NCBI GenBank assembly: GCA_038501195.1
Contig: JBBPUQ010000001.1
Location: forward strand, 6,510,001-6,574,000
Length of the DNA stretch: 64,000 nt
Source: Nemania diffusa
Taxonomy: Eukaryota; Ascomycota; Sordariomycetes; Xylariales; Xylariaceae
Direction: 5' to 3'
The translations under genes and the position numbers were made by a program. Below the pieces are notes generated by a model. That model was not told the origin of the DNA. It did no database searches and was given only the letters and a program-made list of their open reading frames with translations. Positions 25,326 through 36,686 of the stretch are shown here, piece by piece; the first letter of the stretch is position 1; every line of letters starts with the position of its first letter.

Positions 25326-26626
25326 GCTCGGATAGCGGATCTGTAAGCGAGTGGTAAGGTCGCCTCTGCAGGGGATGGCATGGTCGCCCTGAGTCATTGC
25401 AACCTGACGTCGGCGACGTTCGTCGTGTTGATCCTGGCGCTTTTCGGAGTACCGGGTCAAACCGCAACCTCGTCTCTCCTCTCTCCATAATTAGCCCCCC
25501 CCGCGCGCGGAAAACAAGCAGGGCTAAAGGTTCCTTCGAAAGAAAACGTGTCGAGGGGAGGGTTGCAAAGGTGCCATCCGGGGAATTTTTTGGACAAAGG
25601 CGATGGTACGTTGGTAGGTAGGTGACATGGACACGGCGCATAATGGATGGGGCGCGTTTTACGGGGATCGAAAACCCCAGCCGGGGGAGCGCAAGAGAGG
25701 AATGAGGACGCGAGTCGAAGCAGGGAGACTAGGAGGGCGCTAAACGGCATACGCCATCAAGTAGGCTTTGGAGAGCCCGATGTACTCTAAGTGTCCTTCA
25801 TATGTAGTCCAGTAGTCAAGTAGTCTAATCGAGTAGTGGTCGAGTCACGAAATGCAGCGTCTCCTGATTCACACTCGCATCAGACTAGATAGGTATTCCA
25901 AGTTCACAAAGGCATGTAGAATTAATACAATAGTGATTTAGACATCTTCAACCAGATGTAGTAGAATATGGTATACAATTAGCGACTTCATATAGTGGTC
26001 CACCATTTCCTTTTGCTCTCATGGAGGCCATTAAAAACACCAGACCCGGAAAAGACGTAGACCTCCCATAACCCACCACCACAATTTGTTTCAACACAAG
26101 AAGAAACCTGCCTTTTGTCCGCGACACCTGTCCATACATCTCTCGTCATTCAGTCGAATTCTCGCTTGCTCTCAGCGCCTGTAACATACAAAGTCTTGGG
26201 GTATTGTTCTGGATGAACTCGCTCGCACGGAGTCTTTCATCATCAGCAAGAGTTGGACGTGACAAACGAAATCGACCAATTCCAAACGAACTACCCCGAT
26301 TCCCCGGGTATCTGTGTAGTAGTGTTGTTCCCTGTCCCCGCCGTGCTTATCCTTGGTCATTACATTATAAAAGAGAGATGGGTAAAAGGAAATGTGGAGG
26401 TGGATGAAGATGCCAATGTTTTGGGTAGTTATATGCCCGTCCCAAACCTTTGAGGTAGTCTATGAACAACTCCTTTCGCCTTGAATATGAGAGTATATGC
26501 CAGCTAGGAAACCGAAAATGCTGCGGCAATAGAGAAGGCTATTGATACATGTGACCCTAGCGAGCTTCAGTAACCCCTAGGCCAGGAGACTGAGCACGAA
26601 GGTCTTTTAGTGATGCCTGATTCCAT

Positions 26627-28635
26627 CTAATGGTAGTCCTGGGGGGTCATGTTTTGTGTGAACTGGATCTGCTTCGATCTCGGGTAACCGGGAGAGGATC
26701 TCGACGATACGACCGACTCGTTGGCATCCCAATCGTACTGAGTATTAGCCATGGCATTTCCAGTGAATGCCGAGGCATTTTCTAGGTTCGAGCCCATTAC
26801 GTTAGCGTATACCGGCGTTACTGGGCTACCCTCGCTTGTCTCCACGTAGCCAGGCACGTTTTGCACGGACAGATCGGGAAATTCGGAGTGAAGGTACGGG
26901 GTCAAAAGTGGCTGATCAATAGTGATGTTGAAGCCAGAGCCAAATTGGTTGGTGACGAATCCGTTTGTGTTGAAGTCAGCCATCATACCAGGCGTTGTGG
27001 GCGGCGTCTTAAGGTCGTGTTCCTCCTTTATCTCTTGCACGAAGTTAGAAGTGATACCCATCCCCAAAGAAAACGAGCCATCATCGGGAGATGCCGAAAT
27101 GACGGTTGGTTCTTGGCGGTGGTGTTGATCAAAAAGAGCTGGTGTCATCGGCGTCGGGGGAGCGGCGCCTGGGAAAGTAGGCGTTCCTGAGCCGATTGGT
27201 GAGCGAGTATGGTACTGTAGAAGAGCCTCGGGGCGTCCAAAAAATGGTGAGCGCGGCCCAGCAGTGCACTTTTGAATTCGTCCAGCGCCCATCCCAGTGG
27301 CCGATGATATTCGGCGCATGGATAAAATAGGACTTGGGATATCTATCCGCTTTGGCCCATCTAGTGCTGTCTTCGGCATATTAAAAGAGCGACTTCGCAG
27401 CGACGCAGCTTGTAGTGCGGCCGGGCGAGTGAGATTCCGCCGAGAAGCAATGTTGGCCGGCGGAGGCGGGGACTTGAATGAGTCTGTGGGTGTGGGCATG
27501 CCCTGGGATGTCTGATCGTTGTGACAGTCGGGAGATGCAGTAGTGTTAAACGGGCTCTCGGACATGTCGCATGTGTCACCGTTCGATATTGGCGAGAAAA
27601 ACATGGACCTCGCAGTTGAGCCTGGAAACCCTGTACTATGCATGCTGGTATAATGCTGAGAGCTGTGGCTCTCAGCGCTCATACTTCGCTCCGTGCGTGG
27701 TAAGCCGTCGTGGAAATTACTGGTTTGCCCCTCTAGAATGGCGTTGGGGTCATGGCTAATTGACGAAAACAGCCCACTAAAGTCACTCACCGACCGTGGT
27801 TGAGGGTACCCTCCAGAATTGTGAGAGTGTGTGAAAGCCGCTGCTGGTTCAGGCTGTGAAAACTCCATGGAGAGCGGGGAATGGTAAGTATCGGCGAGGT
27901 CAGCTTGAGCTGAAACCGAAGATTGCATGCAGACGGAATTCGCGCCATTGAGTTCGTGATCAGCGCCGTCATCCTCCTCATCCTCGTTTTCCTCCTCATC
28001 ATCATCTTCATCCTCTTCATCCTCATGTGAGGCATCAGTGATCTGAGAAGGCGAGGAAACGTCAGGAAACGCAGCTGACGAAGGCTGCATACGCTTGTGA
28101 GACCCTTCGCTTAGGGAATCTAGAGCTCCAGAATATGAGTCGTCATCTGGTGACGAAGGTTCCGAGGTTGACTTCTCAGCCAATCTCCGAGCCTCGTACT
28201 CTTCTTGTTTCCTTTCTTGCTTCGCCTTGGCACGCCGATTCTGGAACCAATTCTAGCACCCCAAGTTAGCTTACATCCAACCGATACCAGCGTGGGACAT
28301 CCTACGTTAATTCTAGGCCGTTCCAAGCCAAGACCATCTGCCAATTGGGCCTTTACAGAGCTCGAGGGTTTGGGGTTTTCCTGGAAAACCTTTTCGAGCT
28401 TCTGAACCTCTTCCTTGGATAACCGCGGCTTAGACTCCGTCTTGCCGTCACATAAACTTCCTCGATCGGTCATCATGGGCTGGCGGTGAGCCTGATAGCC
28501 ATACATATACTGGAGGCCGGGATAGGCTGGGTGAAGCGAATACTGGGGTTCTGTGTATGCCATGGCCGGGCCTTGTCCTTGAGGGAAGCCGTAGGGCTGG
28601 GCGAAGCCTGGCGGCGGGCAAAACTGCATGTTCAT
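26627..28635 (-). CDS. Homeobox transcription factor
   Basis: Two exons on the minus strand: 28635-28306 and 28252-26627, joined in phase 0 across a 53-nt GTAGGA...GCTAG intron, giving 651 aa. The homeodomain spans about residues 66-125: a basic N-terminal arm (KPRLSKEEVQKLEKVF), helix 2 (SSSVKAQLADGLGL), and recognition helix RPRINNWFQNRRAKAK with the diagnostic W-F-x-N-x-R residues. The intron cuts the recognition helix between Asn110 and Asn111. The helix is followed by a charged stretch (KQERKQEEYEARR), then by a strongly acidic run at about residues 170-195 and a long Ser/Pro-rich tail without a known domain. The N-terminus (residues 1-60) is Gly/Pro/Tyr/Gln-rich. Such proteins are nuclear DNA-binding regulators; in filamentous fungi several homeobox factors control conidiation or fruiting-body development, but this one cannot be assigned to a named orthologue from motif alone. 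Confidence 0.88.
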
Positions 28636-29287
28636 GGTTGCGTCGGGGGTTGCTAGGCGGTTCGCTATTACGAATATTTATATATGCTATATGCAAAGAT
28701 AAGATGGATGGCAGCAGCTTCGCGTGTAGGTTTGATGTGTGTATAATTATATTGGCCTCGTGGTTTCGACGTTGAACTTGGGGCGCCGGAGGTGTAGATA
28801 TTATGAGTGAGAGCACATCTGCTCGTATATACTAGTTATCCGCCAAGGTTTGCCGCCGAAGCTGAGTCCGATAGGCTAGAAATTAAAGAACGACTGAGGG
28901 TCAGAGGTCGATAGACCAGACTAAGAATAATATTTCTTTGAGAACGAGCGTGGGAGGACTGGTCCTGGAGCAAGCAAGACCAGGCGCTCTGTTGCAAGAT
29001 GGAGAGGAACGGGCGAGTATAAGAGCAAACGGCAAGGTGAAAAGCCAATGGCCACAAGCAAATTCTAGTGAGACAGAGCTCACTTCGACTCGTCAAGTTT
29101 CTCTTTCGAGGCAGAGACAAGCAGGAGTCGGGGTGGAACAGGAGACAACACAGGAGGGCAGGAGATCGGAAAGGGAGGGGGGTGGCAGTACAAGTAGTTC
29201 GCCAGCCAGCTAAGTACTTAGCGGTGGTGGGTCTGGTTTCTGAAGGAGCTTGCGCGACGATGGGATGGGCCAGCCTTCGTCGTGGGT

Positions 29288-29309
29288 GTGTTGTGTTGTG
29301 TTGTGTTGT
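29288..29309. repeat. (GTGTT)n pentanucleotide repeat
   Basis: About four tandem units of TTGTG/GTGTT. Confidence 0.85.
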
Positions 29310-29643
29310 TCGGCCAGGACGGTACGTACGGCTGCAGGTACATCTGTACATGGCCGGTACGACGAAATTACCACATCTGCGAAGAAAAGACACAGAGCCC
29401 ACTTTGGGGACGAGGTAGGCCGATGGTCGCCAACTGGGGGCCGACAGGCAGGTAGTGGATGTGCATGTAAGTCGCGAGCAGGCTGGGGCTAGGAGGGTAC
29501 ATGGCCCATGTATCGGATCGCTGGACAGCACAGTACACGGCGAGTATCCCGCCCGCAAGTACACATGTACCTACTGTATCAACTTACATACAGTAGCGCC
29601 GTAGGGAGCAGAGGGGACGCTACCTAGGTAGGCTTGGGCGGTA

Positions 29644-29668
29644 GTGCAGTGCAGTGCAGTGCAGTGCA
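29644..29668. repeat. (GTGCA)5 pentanucleotide repeat
   Basis: Five perfect tandem copies of GTGCA. Confidence 0.9.
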
Positions 29669-29912
29669 AGTAGACAAGGTACCTGGTATTTGTGACTTTG
29701 ACGGCTCTGCTCTATGCCGCTGGTGCGTTTCGTTTCTTTTGCAACGACGACGACGGGCCAGCAGGAGGTACGTAGTAGGTCGCGCGCGCTCGCGGGTGGC
29801 ATTGGGTGCATTGGGGTCGCAGAAACCGCAGAGATTTGTGGCTGGCCTGGGCGCGCTACCGCATGCTGGGTGCTTGGGTGCTAGGTGGGATGGGAGTGAC
29901 ATGGTCCAGCCC

Positions 29913-29935
29913 GCCAGCCAGCCAGCCAGCCAGCC
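29913..29935. repeat. (GCCA)n tetranucleotide repeat
   Basis: Nearly six perfect tandem copies of GCCA. Confidence 0.9.
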
Positions 29936-32900
29936 CAGTCCACAGTACAGCAGCACCTAGCACAGCGCAGCACACCACTGGGGCACCGTCCACTCATCCT
30001 CTCTCCCATCCTCCCCCCGACAGCTGCAGCAGGGTCGGCCACCCAGGTATGGGGCCAAGAGCAAGCCAAGCGCCCAGTGGGTCGTTCACCCATGCTCCTT
30101 AATGGATCATCAGGTCGACGCTGGTGGGTATGTATGACGAGGGTTCCTGGCTGGCTTGGTGGCCTTGGGTCCTCTACGTACAATTACTTATCTAGCATGT
30201 ATTGTATTGGCGGCGTACCTGTTCCAACTGTATTTCCCACCAGAGCTAGGGGGGCCTCGGGATAAGATTGCATGCTGGTTGCCTCTTCCAGACTACAACC
30301 TACGCATACACTACTGTAGGTTAGGTACCTAGCGTGCGCTACACGATTCTGTACAGAGCCCGCCGGAGAGTCCACCAGAGGGAGCCGGGCTTCACTGTGC
30401 TGGCTGGGCCTTTGGGCATCCTGCCGCTACCGTGCTGTGTGTACCGGTCCCCTGTCGTCTCCAAGAGGCATCCCTGTCTTGGAGCTGAATATGGAAACAC
30501 AGTGTGGGACACATGTACCTATGGTTTTGCACAGTGTCCGCAGTTGGGCCGGTAAGAGGACGATGCAGATATCGTAGAGTAGTCTTGTGAGAGGACGTCT
30601 TAAAGAGAAGCGAGACAAGATGTCATGTCACATCCTGCCGATGTATGTCCCATCGGCAAAAGAGATAGAGCTAGGAAGGGCCAGGAGATAACGAAGGACA
30701 TGAGATGCAAGACATCGGCGAAGACGCAAGCCTGCCTTCACAACACATTCGGCCTTGACAGGAAGAAAACGGATCAACTTACTCAGTCAGTGAGTAAATA
30801 CACTATCCACTTCACTACGCTACATTGGAGCGCAGGGGCAGACACACTCTCAGGATAGTGTACTTTGTAGTGCAAAAGGCGTGTAAGAGGAGGCCGGCCA
30901 GGGCATCAAGTTGGAGAGACAGGAGGAGGGAGGGAGACCGGATTGGCTCATACACGCACAGTACTTTCTACATAGGGCCCTGAATCTACCTGAATGGGAA
31001 AGGCAGGGGTACAGATGGGCTTCAATTTTCTTCGTTCAGGTAAACCGCAACCCCTGTCAGCCGCTACAGTGTCAATACCGCCCCGACACGCATCTTCAGG
31101 TCTATCGGGATTTTAGTGGTTGATCATTCCATCATCACCACCACCTATCACCACTACTTAGTACATGTGCAGGTAGGTACCTATGTCCGTATCTGGTAAG
31201 TAATACCTAATCGACAATCATCTCGGTGGCCTGAGAGCCCGAGAGAGATGGCACGTCTATCGTCCAACCCGAATTGATTCTCACGAGCCACTAGTTTAGT
31301 GACAAATGAAGAAACAACATCATATACTTCTTTCAGCGTTCTGTATTCTGTGCTCATCGACAGGCCTCCGTAGCACTTGGTACTTACTTACATACCTACT
31401 CTAGTCTACGACGCATAGGGAGGCAGGTAGTTTAGTTTCGCAAGCGATCTTCAATACTACTCTCGGCGCAGGTGCAGGTGCTCAGCGAATTACAGCATAC
31501 GGCAGAGACCTCTTAGAGACATTCGGCCTACGCCTCCTGTGCTTCCATGTCTTAGATCTCTTGGCTACCGGAGGGGCAACTTCTCCACAGCATCATCAGT
31601 AATCGGTTACTTACTGTAGGATGGCATTTTGCCAATATCTGGTCGATAATTGAATCCCTGATTCACAGACGAGTTAAAGGACCTGACGTAGTGCTGGCGA
31701 TAGGCTGTGCAAAGTCCGCGATTCCTGGTTGCTGTGCGGTTATCGCGTTACTGCATGACATAATCTGCGCTATTTGTGTTGTCTCTCTCTTACATACGCT
31801 ACATACGATGCCTATCTAACCTAATATTTCTAACTATATTCGAAGTCTAGAATAAAGTTGACTGTTGTCGCTGCCGCATTAGCTTATTTAGCCGCAGTGC
31901 ATGCGTAAATAGTATGGCCATGGTGATGACGATGATGGTGTGAGTGGTGCATTCGTTCGATTGAGGCAGAGTTGTCGTGATGCATCTTCCGATCTCTAGC
32001 CGAGGACTACGCAAACCTCCGGGTCCTCTGGCCGGTACGCTTTGTCCGAACCACGATGGCAATGCTGGCGAATCGCATCCTATGCTAGGTGTGGTGTACC
32101 TGCCTACTGTATGCGTGCATCGCTTTCTACGACTACCAAGCGTCCCAATAGCAGAAGTCGGTTACTCATCATGCCATTTACATTATTTACATGTTGCGGA
32201 GCGGCATCACCTGCACGGCAACCTGAGGGCTGCTGTCGAGCAATAGCTGGTGTCAGATATGAGCCTCAAACAGTCTCGACCCCGTTGACCTCGCCATGAC
32301 ATTTCCCCGAGGTCTATTTTGGTTCCTCTTCAACACCCATCCATCCTTAAGCAAGCTGACTGCATACACACAACGTCCAGCAAACCTACCTATCTAACTA
32401 AGGTAGGGTACCTGGTGCACAGCCGCAGAACCCCACCAAAATAGGCACGCCGCGCTCGCTCGCTCTCACTCTCACTCTCTCACCTCGGGTTCGAATCCAA
32501 GGCGGACGGACGACGTCGGCTCCAGTGGGGATGCAAAATTCCTCTTATTTCTCCGGCGCAGAGTTGCATTGCTTGCACACTTAGCATGTCGGGCGCATCA
32601 TATTCCCCACCTCTACCAGATATACCGCCCTGCTGGTCCTGTAGAATGCGAGCAACCCGGCACTGTGAACGGGGCAGTTGGGCTTAGGTAGGCTTGAAGC
32701 ACATACTGCGTAAGTATGCGTAGGTAACTTCGAGCAAACACCCGGCAGCCACTCAACGGCGCCTATGATCTCACTGACTTACTGTAAGAGATTTAATCCT
32801 TAGGTATTTCTAAAAAGCGATATAGGAGCATAGGGAAGTAAGCCTTGGAGCACTTATCAGAACGACCAATAAGCGCGGCGTGACGCCATCCAGGCCCCGA

Positions 32901-35900
32901 GATCTCGGTGCCGAGCGGGAGAAGACCGGCGTGTGCCACAAGTGCCGTACGAACCCTCTAGCCAGGCCTGTTCTATGCCTCTGTAAACTCCAATTCGATC
33001 GTGACTATCTAATGTCGGAAGGAATATTAGGTAGGTATTCCCTCTATCCGATTGCTATAATTATCGCAAATTCAATATCATCTTCAAATAGATAGCCCAA
33101 TAGACATGTATTTGTTCAAGTTACATCAGAGCACTGCCATCTAGCGCGGGGGTTGCGATGCACCTCACCTCTCGCAGATGGTCGAGTCTCTTTTTTCTGT
33201 GAGTTGCATTGGGGGCTTTTTTCTTTTCTTTTTCGGCACCCTATCTAGCCAAATTCAGCTTTAGCCCAACACTCCATCATTCTGATTTGCAAATACCTGT
33301 TCCTTACATAGGTATCCTCACCTCTCTTACGTAGCTAGGGTTCGTGAAATTAAGGAATGTTGTTCTAATGTATTAACCTGTTAGATAACTGTGCTAGACA
33401 AAGTCCTTATAAGGGCTGATATACCTACCTAACTGGATACTGTTCGGGAAGATCATAAGATGTGCGATATTGATATGATGCGCAATATAGCTATGCTAGG
33501 CCTGGTAATTGGGACCGCCATACACGTGTATTGTTGAGAAACTGGAGGATGCATTAGTTCCCTTCTCGCTTAATAGCACGCGAATTGATTTACTACACTG
33601 ACACTAATAACAAGTGCCTGACTAGACTAGAGGAGCCCAGCAGACTGGAACGTCAGCTCAACCAGGGAGTTAAATCTAGACTAGATCCCTGCTGACTTAC
33701 AGAAACAGACCTGACAGCTACCCTATATACTAGGTGCACTATAACCCTTCTAGGAATCCCTTATCCAATTGACTAACACGAAAAAAATACTGCGTAGACC
33801 CAACCCCAAAAACAAACCAAAAATACACATCCTATCTACAGTAGACGCAAATCCGGTACCTGACCTGCTAGAAACACGTAGATTATTCAATCGATTAAGA
33901 AACAGGGCAATATGTATCTGCGGGCTGATATACCGCAAGCGAGGTATTCAAATGCCGAGAATTACACAGCCATAGCGCTCCGTAGGGCAGTGTCAAACAG
34001 CAGTATAAGGAAGCGATCGTCGATCTCTCCAGGCTGTCGGAATCGGATATCTCCTTAGGCTTGAGCCGTAGAATTGGGCCCCTGATGCCAGATGGTCCAC
34101 TGCGTGCGATTACGTACCGTAGTCTATCTACTGTACAGGACACTACCGTGTCTCAGGATTATCTAGATAACTGCCCGGGATACTGTACGCAGTACCTACA
34201 TTCTATCCTACCTACCTAGGGATGTATGTAGGTACCTAAACTCATCTGACTTACGGGATTTACAGTCAGGCAGCACCGGTTGATGATACCTGCATAATAC
34301 CAAGCAGTCTAGGTAGTCTAGTGTACGCTGCAGAACAACATTGGACCCCGAATTCACTCGGACACTAAATTATAGTAAAATGCCCGATGTACAGATATGC
34401 AGAGATTGATCATGACTTGTGATGAAATGTAAGATCCGTCTACGTAGCCAATCAGCCAGTCGGTCGACCTCGAAAGACGATGTCCTCTTCCTTCCGCCGT
34501 TTCCGCGATAGCGAAGAAAAGGGCCGGCGTCTAGACTCTGAATGTTCCCTCTGTGGGTAGTTGTACTGCACAAAGTCAGCGCCGGCTTATATCACTCTTG
34601 CTTGTAATTGGTAGCGCATCCCCGTGGCCGTTCCCTATTGCAGTTAGGCAATCAAGCAATTTTCATGTTGTTGGTCGGCCGTACCTTATGTACGCAGTGC
34701 TACGCGCAAGTAGTTGAACTACCTACCTAACCTAGAACCACAATACCCGCTACATCACAGCGTCGTAGGGCAGCTTGTTATCCAGCAGAAATGCTACTCG
34801 TGATGTGCTTGTACACTTCAACATACATCCAAAGCAGAAGAACTTTGAAAATACGGCGTGAAGACCGGTGTAGAGATCCGTCGAATAGAAGCTCACGCTC
34901 TTAACCCCCTTGCGCTCCCAGCCAACCAGGAGCGAGGAACACAGGGTCGCGGTAGGCAGGCTACTACTCTGTATGTACTGTAAGTATGTAAGTAAGTACG
35001 CAGTAAGTAAGTCGGTATGTATAGGTACCTATGTACACTACGCTGCACAGGTAGACCACAGAGCGCCCGGTGCTACGCTGCATTTCTCTCTCGCCTGTCA
35101 ACCACGTTGATGATGTCCAGGGACTTTTTCCCCAGGATCACTGTTTTTGGCCCGCTCTCCCAGGAGATTTATCATCATCACTTCATCAAGGCACCGCAGC
35201 GCATCCCCACCGGGCCTGGCGAATCACCACCGGCACTGCGTTCCCATCCGGCGGAGTCAGAAAAAGCGAAGTCTGCCGGGATATCACAGCCTCTGATTCT
35301 AGATTGTGTAATGAGTGGTGCGTGCTATGTTAGGTGCATGACCCTCCCGGATGAGCGGGTCATCGTTTAAGCCGATCGAAAGGGGTGACTTGACTGACCC
35401 ATCTGTAAGTACGTATTCTGTAAGTATGTACGTACGGCCTCACGCCAACACGAGTATGTACACAGTGGCCGTCGCTAATGCCAGGTGGTACGCTATTCCG
35501 TACATTGCACGAAGAATGTTCCTTTTTTACCCCCACGAAGCGAAAGTCATTGGACGATTGCCTATTGCGAGCTGTGGCTGTGGCTCACTCTAAGCAGAGG
35601 ACCCGAGTCCCTGGAGTGGCTGCCGAGACACCGGCCGGGGAGATATGATCTAAGATCTCGGAGCCACCTTGCGAGGGGGGCAGGAGGGGAAGATGGGATG
35701 GGATGGGATACTATGCTTCAGAATTCAAATGGCATCATCATTCTTCTCACGCACAAGTCACTCACTCACTCACTCACCACGGAATACTACCTAGTGTACC
35801 TACATACGGAGTATACGTATAAGCATGTAAGTAACTGCTTATCTTACGGGTGGCTTCAATTGGCCCCGACAGCTGGTAGCGATGATACTTATGCCCGCGG

Positions 35901-36667
35901 CAAATTGAATGAACTCGTGGCCCAGCTCCACACCATCACCACCCGTGCTGTCGGGGAGTCATCCGAGCGAGAACACCCTCTTTTCCTACGCGCTATGGTG
36001 CTACTTACCTAGGTACTTAGGCGGGCGTCCGCGACTCGCTTTCAGAACGCTGACCCGCCGCCGCCCGGTGGCTAGAGCCGCGCGCTCGCGCGACAAACCG
36101 TGATCTTTTTTTTTTCTTTTCAGCTTTGTCCCGTTTCGTAGCGTGGTTGCGTAGCGAGCCGCTGCGTAATCAGCTATTTCGAGAAACCCAAGGGTCCGGG
36201 GATGCTTTCCTCTTTGAGGTCCCTACTGCCGTAGCAAAGGCCCATTCTGGAGCGTTTCTGGAGTTGCCGAGTGGCTAATGAAGGAGATCAGACTGGATTG
36301 GTGTGCGCGCGGCAGATTTCTTAGGGCCAGCTCGCATGGGTGTTGCGTAGGTAATCACCAGCCATGCCATGCTTCCCTAGTTAAGCAACCACTTATGCCT
36401 ATTCAGTCCAAACAGCTCAGAGCTAGGGGAGGGGGGGGCCACTGGGGGGGCGCGCTGGGGTCGTGGACGGGACTCGGAATTCAGGACCTTCTGCTGGCCC
36501 GAGCAGCCACGTGGAACGAGATCTTCGGAGCAGGCATCTTCCCTGTCACCATTGCAGAATTGGCTTACGCCACGGAGGGAAAAGTGCCCGATTCCACGTC
36601 TCATTGGCTTACCAGCTGACCGGAGCCGCTCTGTCTCCCCTTTTGCTGAAATAACATTGTCTGTCCC

Positions 36668-36686
36668 TGTACCGCCTGGCGGTACA
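36668..36686. repeat. Short perfect inverted repeat
   Basis: TGTACCGCC, a single T, then GGCGGTACA: a 19-nt palindrome with a one-base centre. The CGG...CCG type of arrangement is bound by some zinc-cluster proteins, but no gene lies nearby, so no role is proposed. Confidence 0.6.

Larger units (their letters stand above)
15123..26626. other. Gene-poor, partly AT-rich region with possible retroelement debris
   Basis: The first kilobase probably includes the 3' UTR of the preceding gene; a 157-codon frame at 15723-16196 has no domain and translates a T-rich stretch. From about 16.2 to 23.2 kb the DNA is AT-richer with only short broken frames, two of which faintly resemble retrotransposon proteins (separate entries). 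From about 23.2 to 25.75 kb it turns GC-rich, with CpG-dense stretches (24950-25150, 25490-25520) and a GA repeat at 25305-25325, but no frame with a recognisable product. 25.75-26.6 kb is again AT-rich and leads into the 3' end of the homeobox gene on the minus strand. No RNA gene was seen. Confidence 0.5.

Noticed and set aside
28836..29564. 242-codon open frame on the minus strand upstream of the homeobox gene
   Set aside because: No domain; Ser/Thr/Cys/Leu-rich translation of a CT-rich promoter or leader. It overlaps competing frames on the other strand. It could at most be a leader-borne frame.
32485..32510. tRNA-like B-box (GGTTCGAATCC)
   Set aside because: The bases around it do not form a T-arm stem, and there is no A-box or acceptor stem upstream.
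35485..36012. 175-codon open frame (+)
   Set aside because: No recognisable motif, runs through tandem CTCA and GGGAT repeats, and lacks splice-extendable partners.
36256..36300. tRNA-like A-box (TTGCCGAGTGGCTAA)
   Set aside because: No B-box (GTTCRANNC) at the right distance and no cloverleaf could be drawn.
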